The translations under genes were made by a program, and so were the position numbers. From Ignavibacterium sp. (lineage in GTDB: Bacteria > Bacteroidota > Ignavibacteria > Ignavibacteriales > Ignavibacteriaceae), in assembly GCF_025998815.1 (NCBI RefSeq), contig NZ_AP026678.1, forward strand, positions 186,001-250,000: a stretch of DNA of 64,000 nucleotides, in the 5' to 3' direction. This document shows positions 7,567 through 16,321 of this stretch, piece after piece; the first letter of the stretch is position 1; each line of letters begins with the position of its first letter. The notes under the pieces are model-generated. The model had not been told where the DNA came from. It searched no databases and saw only the letters and a list, made by a program, of their open reading frames with translations.

Positions 7567-8799
7567 ATGAGATATTATTTTAGTGGAAAAGAAATTAATA
7601 ATTTAAATCCAAGTGTCATCCTGAGTTTATCGAAGGATGACAGAAAGAGTGAAGTCACACTTCGACAAGCTCAGTGTGACACATTTGGACTTGCCTCTAC
7701 TTGCATCGATTATGGCAAACAAGCTCAGTGTAAGAATGTCATCCTGAGTTTATCGAAGGATGACTTGAAAGGTACGGTCACACTTCGACAAGCTCAGTGT
7801 GACACATTTGGACTTGACTCGACTTGCGTCGATTATGGCAAACAAGCTCAGTGTAAGAATGTCATCCTGAGTTTATCGAAGGATGACTTGAAAGGGACGG
7901 TCACACTTCGACAGGCTCAGTGTGACACACTTCGACAAGTTCAGCGTGACATTTTATTATCAGTTCTAAGATTTAAATTACCATTTAATTTTATCATTAT
8001 ATTCTTATTATCTCTCAATTCCTTTCTCTTTGGTCAGCAAAATTGGTTCCCAAAAGAATTAAATGTTCAACCTTTTACTGCAAATTTTCTTGAACCAAAA
8101 GCCGGATTTTTATTTAACACAAGCGATAATAAAATTCGTTTGGATATAGGAACTTCACAGGATATTCTTCATATAAAAAATCAGGACGATATTTTTTCCA
8201 TTGGCGCTGATCTTTTCACTTTTACAAGATTAAGAAGTGAAGACGATTTTCATTTCCCTGTTGAAACAATTGATTATCTTTTCGGATTAAATGCTTCGTA
8301 TAAAAGAGTTTTGGACGATAACGAGTACGGTTTAAGATTTAGGTTTTCTCATATCAGCGCTCATCTTGTTGATGGACAATTTGATAAATCTACAAGTCAG
8401 TGGCGTGATGGAAGACTGCCACAGGTTTATAGCAGAGAGTTTATTGAATTATTTCCATTTATTCGTTTTAATGATTTGAGATTTTATATCGGAATTACTT
8501 ATATATTTCACTCTTCACCCAAAGAAGTAAAGAAGGGTATTTTTCAGATTGGCGGAGATTACTTTATTACCAAACTCAGCAATCAGGTATTCACACCATT
8601 TGTAGCTTATGACTTTAAGCTCAGCGGAAAAGAAAAATTTGTTGGCAATAATTTTATTAACTTTGGAATAAAGTTTGGCGAGTTCAATAAAAAAGGATTT
8701 AGCATTTATTATTCATATATCTCAGGTAAGAGTGTTCACGGAGAATATTTTGATTTGAGTGAAAATTATTCAAGTATTGGATTCAACCTGGATTTATAA
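7567..8799 (+). CDS. Outer-membrane protein with repeat-derived N-terminus
   Basis: The mature part, from the signal peptide around FNFIIIFLLSLNSFLFGQ onward, is about 260 residues of alternating strands ending in an aromatic-rich SIGFNLDL. It resembles DUF1207-like outer-membrane barrels (weak recognition). Unusually, about 130 residues of repeat-encoded sequence lie between the only available start (ATG 7567, or GTG 7561) and the signal peptide. Three copies of VILSLSKDD and three of VTLRQAQCD are arranged in 41-residue units. No ATG, GTG or TTG start lies between the repeats and the signal peptide. The stop overlaps the next start (TAATG), so it belongs to the coupled operon from 4861 to 9836. 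Whether the protein is still exported is uncertain. Confidence 0.7.
   Translation: MRYYFSGKEINNLNPSVILSLSKDDRKSEVTLRQAQCDTFGLASTCIDYGKQAQCKNVILSLSKDDLKGTVTLRQAQCDTFGLDSTCVDYGKQAQCKNVILSLSKDDLKGTVTLRQAQCDTLRQVQRDILLSVLRFKLPFNFIIIFLLSLNSFLFGQQNWFPKELNVQPFTANFLEPKAGFLFNTSDNKIRLDIGTSQDILHIKNQDDIFSIGADLFTFTRLRSEDDFHFPVETIDYLFGLNASYKRVLDDNEYGLRFRFSHISAHLVDGQFDKSTSQWRDGRLPQVYSREFIELFPFIRFNDLRFYIGITYIFHSSPKEVKKGIFQIGGDYFITKLSNQVFTPFVAYDFKLSGKEKFVGNNFINFGIKFGEFNKKGFSIYYSYISGKSVHGEYFDLSENYSSIGFNLDL
7615..7950 (+). repeat. Coding tandem cassettes of two 27-base palindromes
   Basis: Palindrome A (GTCATCCTGAG ... GAAGGATGAC) lies at 7615-7641, 7738-7764 and 7861-7887. Palindrome B (GTCACACTTCG ... CTCAGTGTGAC) lies at 7654-7680, 7777-7803 and 7900-7926, with a truncated fourth B ending at 7950. 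A-to-A distance is exactly 123 bases, i.e. 41 codons, so the block stays in frame. Frames 2 and 3 of A both contain TGA; only the frame used here is open. Confidence 0.95.
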
Positions 8800-9836
8800 T
8801 GTCAAAATTTTCAGAACCAACATTCAGTAATTTACCGCCGCAGTACACTTACTCTACTACTGCGACCAAGGAGAAAACAAAAAAAATCAGAAGTTACTTA
8901 GTGCATATAGGTTTGTTCATTCTTACATTCATCACTACAACAATTGCCGGAGTTGAATGGACAACTGGATTATTCCCACCTTATGAATTTAGTATGCTTG
9001 TAAAAGGTCTGCCTTATTCAATCAGCATTTTAACAATAATAACATTCCACGAATTTGGTCATTACTTTGCAGCAAAATTCCATCGTGTGCGTTCAACATT
9101 ACCATATTATATCCCATTTCCACCGATTATGTATTTCATAAACTTCGGAACGATGGGTGCAGTCATTAAAACTAAATCACCGATTTATTCAAAGAAGGCA
9201 ATGTTTGATATTGGTGTAGCTGGTCCGATTTCAGGATTTATTGCAACCATCGTAATTCTGATTTATGGATTTTTGAATGTTCCTGCTGTTGATTACTTAC
9301 TTCAAATTCATCCTGATTATTTTTCTCCTGATTATGGTAAAGAAGGATTGCAACTTGTTTTTGGCGACTCAATTTTATTTATGTTGCTTCGTGAGATATT
9401 TGTTCAACCAAATACTTTCTTCCCTCCGATGAGTGAAATTTATCATTATCCATATCTGTGTGCAGGTTGGTTTGGACTTTTTGTTACAAGTATGAATATG
9501 ATTCCCGTTGGTCAGCTTGATGGCGGACATATTTCTTACACAATGTTTGGTGATAAAAAGCATTATGCAGTTTCATCAATTGCTTTCATATTTCTTTTTG
9601 TAGTTGGTGTAGCAGGAATTCTTGATTCAACATTAGGTTTTAATTTTGGAATTGGTTGGTCGGGCTGGCTTTTCTGGGCTTTGGTACTTTATTTTATCAT
9701 CAGATTAAAACATCCTCCGGTAAATGATGAATCTGAACTTGATGTGAAAAGAAAAATAATCGGTTGGATAAGTTTTGTTATTTTGATTTTATCATTTTCG
9801 TTAGCACCGATAATGATTACAAATCCGGTTATGTAA
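8799..9836 (+). CDS. Site-2-type M50 intramembrane metalloprotease
   Basis: A 345-residue multi-span membrane protein. The zinc site is HEFGH (His84, Glu85, His88) within a membrane segment, and the third ligand motif is NMIPVGQLDGGH, the NPxxxxDG-type sequence of site-2 proteases. Spacing and length resemble the short M50 proteins without PDZ domain found in bacteria. Such proteases cleave membrane-bound regulators or remnant signal peptides. It starts in the TAATG of the preceding outer-membrane protein gene and ends the operon; the substrate is unknown. Confidence 0.9.
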   Translation: MSKFSEPTFSNLPPQYTYSTTATKEKTKKIRSYLVHIGLFILTFITTTIAGVEWTTGLFPPYEFSMLVKGLPYSISILTIITFHEFGHYFAAKFHRVRSTLPYYIPFPPIMYFINFGTMGAVIKTKSPIYSKKAMFDIGVAGPISGFIATIVILIYGFLNVPAVDYLLQIHPDYFSPDYGKEGLQLVFGDSILFMLLREIFVQPNTFFPPMSEIYHYPYLCAGWFGLFVTSMNMIPVGQLDGGHISYTMFGDKKHYAVSSIAFIFLFVVGVAGILDSTLGFNFGIGWSGWLFWALVLYFIIRLKHPPVNDESELDVKRKIIGWISFVILILSFSLAPIMITNPVM

Positions 9837-9858
9837 TTAAGATGAAAGAAAATTTCTT

Positions 9859-9888
9859 TTGTTACAATATATCATACATATATTTTTA
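9859..9888 (+). promoter_or_regulatory. Candidate Bacteroidetes-type promoter
   Basis: TTG at 9859-9861, a 19-base spacer and TATTTTTA at 9881-9888 match TTG-N19-TAnnTTTG except for the last base. It lies 37 bases before the start codon of the lipoprotein gene and would drive 9925-14454. Confidence 0.35.
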
Positions 9889-9924
9889 CCTTGCTCAAAT
9901 TGATTTAATAAAAAACATTGCATT

Positions 9925-10743
9925 ATGAATTTAGGAATTAAAAAAATAGTTCTTGCATCATTTATCAGTTTTTCAATTTTGTTTTTAGTTTCCTGTGAAA
10001 AAGAATTTGATACTGTTATTGATGTTCAGAAACCATCATACCAGGTTGTTTCAGTAGCACCAAAAGATTCAATTATTTTTAATGTTGAAGATTCTTCACT
10101 AGTAATTAAAATTCAATTTACTCAGGCAAGTGTTGTTAATTCGGTATCGGCAGAAATAATTAATCCGGCTGGAAAAAATTTTTTGAGTACTGCATTAAAC
10201 CTTTTCGATAACGGCAAACCGGAAAATGGTGATCAGACAGCAAACGATAAATTATTTTCAAACAAAATCTTTATGAAAAGTAATGACCTTAGTGGAAATT
10301 ATGATGTAAAGTTTTATGTGAATGAAAATTCAGGACAGAATAAATTAGCTGCATGGTCAACTTTCAAATACAGAAATGGTCAATCTAATTTTGCCCCTGT
10401 AATTTCAGATGCTTTGGTTGAACCCGATACAGTTGTTGTCACTGATACGATTGCAATCTTAACATCACTCAGAGTTTCTGATGACAATGGATTAAATGAT
10501 ATTAAGGAAGTTTATTTCATAGTATATCGTCCTGATGGTTCGACAAGTGGTAATAAAGTTTTTCTGTTTGACGATGGAAATCTTTTGCAGAATGGTGATC
10601 AAACTGCTGGTGATGGATTATATTCCAGAATAATTTCAGTTAATCAAACCAATGCAAAGGGAACTTATCGTTTTGAGTTCAGAGCAATCGACAGAGGCGG
10701 ACTTCAAAGTAATACTATTAACTATTCAGTACTGATTCAATGA
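9925..10743 (+). CDS. Lipoprotein with two related Ig-like domains
   Basis: A 272-residue exported protein. A hydrophobic N-terminus ends at LFLVSC, a good lipobox with Cys at residue 24. Two similar domains follow, each with the motif DNGKPENGDQTANDKLFS or DDGNLLQNGDQTAGDGLYS near its end, a pattern of Ig-like modules in Bacteroidota surface proteins. It probably sits in the envelope. The stop overlaps the start of the next gene (ATGA), so it is coupled to the propeller protein and the two PorV-like barrels. Exact function not known. Confidence 0.75.
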   Translation: MNLGIKKIVLASFISFSILFLVSCEKEFDTVIDVQKPSYQVVSVAPKDSIIFNVEDSSLVIKIQFTQASVVNSVSAEIINPAGKNFLSTALNLFDNGKPENGDQTANDKLFSNKIFMKSNDLSGNYDVKFYVNENSGQNKLAAWSTFKYRNGQSNFAPVISDALVEPDTVVVTDTIAILTSLRVSDDNGLNDIKEVYFIVYRPDGSTSGNKVFLFDDGNLLQNGDQTAGDGLYSRIISVNQTNAKGTYRFEFRAIDRGGLQSNTINYSVLIQ

Positions 10744-12308
10744 AAAAGATTTTTTTATTTCTCTTTATTATAATTTTATCTAACATCAACTTTTCACAGG
10801 TTACTAATTATAAAGTTGGTGAATTAGATGACCGTTTGAATAAATCATCCTCACTCAATCCAACAAGCAATACAATCATTGATATAATTGCCATTGGCGA
10901 TACAATCTGGCTTGGAACAAGCAGAGGAGTTAGTGTTTCATTCGATAAAGGAGAAACCTGGACAAATTTTTATGGTCGTTCTGATTTCGGAACAGATAAT
11001 ATTTCCGCTATCGGATATGATACTTACACCAGAACTTTTTGGTGTGCAACTGCAAAATCCCAGGAAGTTACAGGCGGGCAAACATTGCCTGCAGGTTCAG
11101 GCTTAAAGTATACAAATGATTTCGGTAATACATGGAATTCAATTCCTCAACCTGTTGATGGACAGAACGATAATCAAATTCAATATGGTATAAATAATTT
11201 GTCTGCATTACCTGTAACCGTAACCGTTCAAAATCTTTGTTATGATATTGCTTTTACTCCAAACACAATATGGATTGCAACATTTGCTGGTGGTTTGCGA
11301 AGAAGTACAGACAATGGTCAAACCTGGCAAAGAGTAGTGCTTCCACCTGATAACAAAAATTCCATAGCTCCAACAGATACATTGGATTTTTGTTTAGCTC
11401 CTGTTGGAGGAAGTTTTTGTTCAGTTGGAAATCTTAATCACAGAGTTTTTTCTGTAATTGCCTTGAATGACTCAACTGTTTTAGTTGGAACTGCAAACGG
11501 AATTAATAAAACAACGAACGCCAATTATGCTAATCCTTCGTGGGTAAAGTTCAATCATCAGAATCAGGATAATCCAATTTCAGGAAATTTTATAACTGCA
11601 CTTGCATATAATAATACTTCAAACACAATTTGGGCTTCAACCTGGAAAGCAGAAGATCCTAATGAATTTTATGGTGTAAGTTTTTCATCTGATGGAGGAT
11701 TAAACTGGCAAACTACATTGTATGATGAAAGACCTCATAATTTTGCCTTTAAATTTGCTCAACCGATTGTTCTTACTGATAATGGTGCATTCCGCTCAAC
11801 AGATTTTGGTCAGACCTGGATTCTTCCGAACTCAATTGTAGACAATCAAACTGGAGCACAACTTCGTTCAAATGTTTTTTATAGCGCTGCAGTTACAGGT
11901 AATTATATTTTTCTTGGAAGTGATGATGGACTTGCACGGTTGAAAGAAAATATCGGAAGCGTTTGGGAAGGTGAGTGGAAAGTTTATCTCTCTTCTCAAC
12001 CACTGAATTCTGATGAAGAAGTTTACTGTTACCCGAATCCTTTCTCACCAAGACAGGAATTATTAAAATTCAGATATAGCACGAATGGACAGGAAGAAAA
12101 AGTAACAATAAGAATTTATGATTTTGCCTTTAACTATGTTGCGACTGTAATTCAGAATGCATCAAGAATTACTGATAATGAAGGCGCACCTGATTTCTGG
12201 AATGGAAAAGATGATAACGGTAATTATGTTCCGAATGGGGTTTATTTCTATAGAATTGAAATCGGCGATAAAGATCCACTCTTTGGTAAAATTTTAGTTT
12301 TGCAGTAG
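10740..12308 (+). CDS. Beta-propeller protein with FlgD-like T9SS tail
   Basis: A 522-residue secreted protein: a signal peptide (KIFLFLFIIILSNINFSQ), propeller-type repeats such as DTIWLGTSRGVSVSFDKGETWTNF and STDNGQTWQ, and a C-terminal FlgD-like domain. That domain has CYPNPFSPRQ, the strand VTIRIYDF, WNGKDDNGNYVPNGVYFYRI and a final KILVLQ. FlgD-like tails of this kind act as T9SS signals. It overlaps the lipoprotein gene by four bases and is followed by two PorV-like genes. A PorZ-like role in T9SS attachment is possible by analogy (propellers plus tail), but it is shorter than PorZ. Confidence 0.75.
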   Translation: MKKIFLFLFIIILSNINFSQVTNYKVGELDDRLNKSSSLNPTSNTIIDIIAIGDTIWLGTSRGVSVSFDKGETWTNFYGRSDFGTDNISAIGYDTYTRTFWCATAKSQEVTGGQTLPAGSGLKYTNDFGNTWNSIPQPVDGQNDNQIQYGINNLSALPVTVTVQNLCYDIAFTPNTIWIATFAGGLRRSTDNGQTWQRVVLPPDNKNSIAPTDTLDFCLAPVGGSFCSVGNLNHRVFSVIALNDSTVLVGTANGINKTTNANYANPSWVKFNHQNQDNPISGNFITALAYNNTSNTIWASTWKAEDPNEFYGVSFSSDGGLNWQTTLYDERPHNFAFKFAQPIVLTDNGAFRSTDFGQTWILPNSIVDNQTGAQLRSNVFYSAAVTGNYIFLGSDDGLARLKENIGSVWEGEWKVYLSSQPLNSDEEVYCYPNPFSPRQELLKFRYSTNGQEEKVTIRIYDFAFNYVATVIQNASRITDNEGAPDFWNGKDDNGNYVPNGVYFYRIEIGDKDPLFGKILVLQ

Positions 12309-12316
12309 AGGAAAAT

Positions 12317-13540
12317 TTGAGAAATAAAATCTTTAAAAATTATCCAAATGTCATCCTGAGTTTATCGAAGGATGACAGAAAAAGTGAAGTCACACTTCGA
12401 CAGGCTCAGTGTGACAACCTTCGACCTGCCTCGACTTACTTTGATCAAGGCGGACAAGCTCAGTGTGACAATGTCATCCTTAGTTTATCGAAGGATGACA
12501 GAATAGAAAAGTCTCACTTCGATAGACTCAGTGTGACAAAGGTATTTAATTTATCTGTTATACTATTCCTTTTATTTTTCACTTCAATTCTTTCGGCTCA
12601 ACCAAAATTCAGTGAGATGTCCGTTAAACCAGGAGCATTCAGCAGAATGGGATTTGGTCCAAGAGGAATTGGAATGGGCAATGGTCTTTCGGCATTAACA
12701 GAAGGAAACCTTGTTGCATACTACAATCCTGCATCATCAGTCTTTCAGGAAGGAAATTCATTTCAAACAGGTTATTCATTCCTTTCATTAGACAGAGCTC
12801 TTAATTTCCTAAACTTCACAAGAAAATTTGAGTTTCGCTCAAGCAAAGCTGAAAATCTTGGAAGACCAGCAAGTGTTGCAGGAATTAGTGCAGGCATTAT
12901 CAATTCAGGTGTTAGTAAAATTGATGGCAGAGATAATAACGGATTGAAAACAAAAGAACTTTCCACATCGGAAAATCTTTTCTTCCTTGCGGTAGCAAAT
13001 AAATTTTCAGAAAAATTTGCACTGGGTTTAACCGTAAAATTTTATTATTACAAACTCTATGAAGACATAACATCAACAGGTGTTGGTTTTGATATAGGTG
13101 CAATTTATAAATTCAATGAGAACTTTAATGTATCTTTTATGCTGGTCGATCTGAATTCAAAATATAAATGGGATACAAGTCCGATATATGGTCAGCAAGG
13201 TTTAAGTAGTGAAAATGAATTTCCTCTTCTTAAAAAAATCGGAATAAGATATAATAATCCTCAGAATAAATTTTTACTTGTTGCGGAATTTGAAAATAGT
13301 AATGTCGGAACAAACATTTTGAAATTTGGTGGTGAGTATAACATTTACGATGGATTATTTTTAAGAGCCGGAGTTGATCAATTTAATTTGAGCAATGGTG
13401 ATTGGGCAGTGAAACCTGCAGCAGGATTCAGCTATTTATATAATCTGGATGGATACTTAATTGGAATTGATTACGCTTTTATGCTTGAGCCGTATTCTTC
13501 ATCAGACAGACACATAATTGGAGTAAATTTTAATTTTTAA
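12317..13540 (+). CDS. PorV/PorQ-family outer-membrane protein, invaded N-terminus
   Basis: The barrel part shows the family opening GAFSRMGFGPRGIGMGNG and NLVAYYNPASSVFQ, as in PorV/PorQ (FadL-like) proteins, which in T9SS act as shuttle or substrate-receptor barrels. The start is TTG 12317 behind GAGGAAAA. As in the gene at 7567, repeat-encoded sequence (VILSLSKDD, VTLRQAQCD) lies before the signal peptide (FNLSVILFLLFFTSILSAQ), here about 75 residues of it. No better start lies between repeat and signal peptide. Neighbours are the propeller protein (8 bases upstream) and a second PorV-like gene 17 bases downstream. Confidence 0.82.
   Translation: MRNKIFKNYPNVILSLSKDDRKSEVTLRQAQCDNLRPASTYFDQGGQAQCDNVILSLSKDDRIEKSHFDRLSVTKVFNLSVILFLLFFTSILSAQPKFSEMSVKPGAFSRMGFGPRGIGMGNGLSALTEGNLVAYYNPASSVFQEGNSFQTGYSFLSLDRALNFLNFTRKFEFRSSKAENLGRPASVAGISAGIINSGVSKIDGRDNNGLKTKELSTSENLFFLAVANKFSEKFALGLTVKFYYYKLYEDITSTGVGFDIGAIYKFNENFNVSFMLVDLNSKYKWDTSPIYGQQGLSSENEFPLLKKIGIRYNNPQNKFLLVAEFENSNVGTNILKFGGEYNIYDGLFLRAGVDQFNLSNGDWAVKPAAGFSYLYNLDGYLIGIDYAFMLEPYSSSDRHIIGVNFNF
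12350..12537 (+). repeat. Second coding block of 27-base palindromes
   Basis: Palindrome A at 12350-12376 and 12473-12499 (again 123 bases apart), palindrome B at 12389-12415, and a degenerate B at 12511-12537. The linker before the last B is 11 bases instead of 12. That shifts the frame away from a TAG that the mutated B would otherwise contribute (CGA TAG), so the gene stays open. Confidence 0.95.
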
Positions 13541-13557
13541 CTTCCAAAGAATTCATT

Positions 13558-14454
13558 ATGAAAAATTTTATAGTTATCCTTATTCTTTTAACTTCAGTAC
13601 AGACTTTTTCGCAAACTGCCGGTAATACCGGATTGTCATTTCTTAAATTTGGTTTTGGTGCTCGCAACTCAGCAATGGGTGATGTTGGTAATTCTGTTTC
13701 GAACGATCTGACAGCTTTGCATTATAATCCTGCCCGACTTTCACTTTCAGAAAACAACGAAGTTATGTTTACCCATAATTCCTGGATTCAGGATGTTAAC
13801 AGCGAAATGTTCGGTATCAAAACTTTTCTTTTCGGTTTGCCAGTTGCCATTGGATTTAATGTAACGAATATTTCAGATATTGAAGTACGACAGATTCCCG
13901 GAGAACCAATTTCAAAATTCGATGCAAATTATTTTTATGGAAGTTTATCCACTGCCTACAAGATTGATAATGATTTCTCAGTTGGTGTTTCATTAAAATA
14001 TTTGTATGAAGGTTTGCTGAATGACGAATCAACTGGTTTTGGAATTGACTTCGGAGCGAATTACTTCTTGCCAGTTGATGGATTATCACTATCAGCTTCA
14101 GTAAGAAATCTTGGTTCGATGAATGAGCTGCGAAATGAATCAACAAAATTACCTTCTGAAATTAGAGTAGGACCTGCTTACAACTTCAAAGTTGATAATT
14201 ATAAACTTGATTTTATAATAGCAGGAGAATATCAAAAATATTTTGATGCTGATGATCATCTGAATTTCGGATTTGAAATTTTTTATGACAAACTTATTGC
14301 ACTTCGTGGTGGTTATCAGACAAATTATGAAAGTCGTAATTTTACTGCTGGGATTGGACTTATGTGGGGCAATCTGAAATTTGATTATTCTTATATTCCA
14401 TTTTCATTGGGCATTGGTAGTGCGAATTTATTCTCGCTCGGTTTCAAATTCTGA
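13558..14454 (+). CDS. PorV/PorQ-family outer-membrane protein
   Basis: A 298-residue barrel with signal peptide (FIVILILLTSVQTFSQ) and the family start GLSFLKFGFGARNSAMGD followed by DLTALHYNPARLS. The rest is alternating amphipathic strands ending FSLGFKF, a C-terminal aromatic typical of outer-membrane barrels. It is a paralogue of the preceding gene but without any repeat insertion, which shows what a normal N-terminus looks like here. It is probably in one operon with 9925-13540. A T9SS role is inferred from family and from the many T9SS clients nearby. Confidence 0.85.
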   Translation: MKNFIVILILLTSVQTFSQTAGNTGLSFLKFGFGARNSAMGDVGNSVSNDLTALHYNPARLSLSENNEVMFTHNSWIQDVNSEMFGIKTFLFGLPVAIGFNVTNISDIEVRQIPGEPISKFDANYFYGSLSTAYKIDNDFSVGVSLKYLYEGLLNDESTGFGIDFGANYFLPVDGLSLSASVRNLGSMNELRNESTKLPSEIRVGPAYNFKVDNYKLDFIIAGEYQKYFDADDHLNFGFEIFYDKLIALRGGYQTNYESRNFTAGIGLMWGNLKFDYSYIPFSLGIGSANLFSLGFKF

Positions 14455-14462
14455 TTTTATTT

Positions 14463-15197
14463 ATGCAGGATGAATTAAAAAACTTTGATTATCTCACTCA
14501 TTATAAAACTGATGCTGAAGAGTTTGACTATTTTGAAAAGAGAATTGGTCCTGCTGAACACGAAGAAAGAAGAGTCCGGGAAGTTCTAATTTCACAAGTT
14601 CCGAAAAATGTAAAAACAATTTTAGATGTTGGTTGTGGTTCGGGTTGGGTTGCGAAAGAGTTTCTGAAAAAAAATGTTGATGTAATTTCGCTTGATATTT
14701 CCAAGTCAAATCCGCAAAAAGTAAAAGAACTTTATCCATCTCAAAATCATTATCAGATTGTTGCCGATTCATTCAAGCTGCCGTTTGATTCAAACTCGAT
14801 TGATTGTGTTATTGCTTCCGAAATAATTGAGCATGTTGTTGAGCCAAAGTTTTTTCTGGAAGAATTATTCAGAGTTGTTAGCAGAGATGGAAGGTTAATT
14901 ATTTCAACTCCGTACAAAGAGAAAATAAGATATGTTTTATGTATTCATTGCAATAAAAAAACTCCGGTTAATGCTCACCTTCATTCATTTGACGAAAATA
15001 TTCTCAGAGATTTGTACAACAGAGATGATTTAAAAAAATTCTCAAGTGTTATTTTCGGGAATAAAGCTTTGATTTATTTGAGAACACATATAGTGCTTAA
15101 GTATCTTCCTTTATCATTGTGGCTTGCTGTGGACTGGTTGGCAAATAAAATTTATAACTCACCGCTGCACATTGTTTGTGTTTATGAGAAGCAGTGA
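14463..15197 (+). CDS. Class I SAM-dependent methyltransferase
   Basis: A 244-residue methyltransferase of the Methyltransf_11 type. Motif I is ILDVGCGSGWVAKEF, the acidic end of strand 2 is ISLDIS, and the later SNSIDCVIASEIIEHV and DGRLIISTPYKEK complete the Rossmann core. A Cys pair in LCIHCNKKTPVNAHLHSF may bind metal. It lies among glycosyltransferase genes, so a sugar or lipid carrier is a likely substrate (inference). Its last 39 bases overlap the end of the convergent GT4 gene. Confidence 0.85.
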   Translation: MQDELKNFDYLTHYKTDAEEFDYFEKRIGPAEHEERRVREVLISQVPKNVKTILDVGCGSGWVAKEFLKKNVDVISLDISKSNPQKVKELYPSQNHYQIVADSFKLPFDSNSIDCVIASEIIEHVVEPKFFLEELFRVVSRDGRLIISTPYKEKIRYVLCIHCNKKTPVNAHLHSFDENILRDLYNRDDLKKFSSVIFGNKALIYLRTHIVLKYLPLSLWLAVDWLANKIYNSPLHIVCVYEKQ

Positions 15198-16313
15198 TTG
15201 AAGTTTGTTGAAAAGTTGATTTATTTCATTTGCCCAATTCAATTTTTCAGATGCAATTTTGCAATTAGATTTTATCCGATTATAGAATTCAACATCCTCT
15301 TTCAATCTCTGCAAAGCATTCCTAAGCTCTCCAATATCATTTTCATTAACTGATAAACCAACTTTGTACTCATCAATTATTTTTTTCATTTGAGGAAGGT
15401 CTGTCGCGATAACAGGAATTTCAGCCATAATGTATTCAAATAGTTTATTCGGAAGAGCATAATAATAACTCTTACTAATATTCTCTATCAAAGATAATCC
15501 AACGAATGCACCTGCTGTGTAATTCATTAGTTTATCCTGAGGGATTTTCCCAACAAAAAATACTTTATCATGAAGCTTCATTTGCGAGGAAAGATTTTTA
15601 TAGTAACCTATCATTTCACCACTTCCAAGAACAACCAGAACAAAATCATCCGATGTTTGAAGAAATTCAAAAATCATTTTCAATCCTCGTCCGTGAAGAA
15701 CAACTCCCTGATATAACAAAACTTTTTTTAACTTATCTATTCCAAGCAAAGAATAATAATCCATGGGAAAATCTGATTTTTTATACAAAGGAAGATTCCT
15801 GATAACCAAATCATTATGAAGATTATATTGTTTTCTGATAAACTCTGAATCCATTTCGCCAGTTGTCAATATCAAATCAGCTTTCCTGATAAATAATCTT
15901 TCTATCCAGCTCCAGAATTTTTGAATAAATTTTTTGTTCTTTAGTCCTGCAAGAAAACCAAATAGCTCTCTGCAGTCATAAATAACTTTTGCACCTTTAA
16001 GCTTACCCGCAATTATGCAAACGGGAAGACAGTAAAGATCTTCAGCAAAAATTATATCAAATTTTTTTGAAAGTACTTTTAGTTTCAGCAGGGAATAGAA
16101 CTTCAAATAAAAAAATAATGAAAGAGATTTTTTGGAAAGTTTGTAAACGGTCTTTTTGCCTTTAGTAGTTGAAAAATTTTCTGTTAACCAGTCAAATCCG
16201 ATAAATTCTACATCGTATCCTTTTTCGGAAAATGAGTTGAACAGATTATTGCATCGTGTATCGTAATCAATGTTTCCTAAAAAAGTGATGAGAACTTTTT
16301 TATTGTTAGACAT
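15159..16313 (-). CDS. Glycosyltransferase, GT4-like
   Basis: A 384-residue GT-B enzyme. The N-terminal domain starts KVLITFLGNIDYDTRCNN, followed by DIIFAEDLYCLP. The C-terminal domain has VLLYQGVVLHGRGLKMIFEFL, FVLVVLGSG and the donor-site segment LPNKLFEYIMAEIPVIATDLPQMK, with the conserved glutamates of the E-x7-E region. It probably adds a sugar to a surface glycan. It follows the FemAB-like gene by 8 bases on the same strand and overlaps the convergent methyltransferase gene by 39 bases. Confidence 0.87.
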   Translation of the reverse strand: MSNNKKVLITFLGNIDYDTRCNNLFNSFSEKGYDVEFIGFDWLTENFSTTKGKKTVYKLSKKSLSLFFYLKFYSLLKLKVLSKKFDIIFAEDLYCLPVCIIAGKLKGAKVIYDCRELFGFLAGLKNKKFIQKFWSWIERLFIRKADLILTTGEMDSEFIRKQYNLHNDLVIRNLPLYKKSDFPMDYYSLLGIDKLKKVLLYQGVVLHGRGLKMIFEFLQTSDDFVLVVLGSGEMIGYYKNLSSQMKLHDKVFFVGKIPQDKLMNYTAGAFVGLSLIENISKSYYYALPNKLFEYIMAEIPVIATDLPQMKKIIDEYKVGLSVNENDIGELRNALQRLKEDVEFYNRIKSNCKIASEKLNWANEINQLFNKLQSLLLINTNNVQR

Positions 16314-16321
16314 TATAAGTT

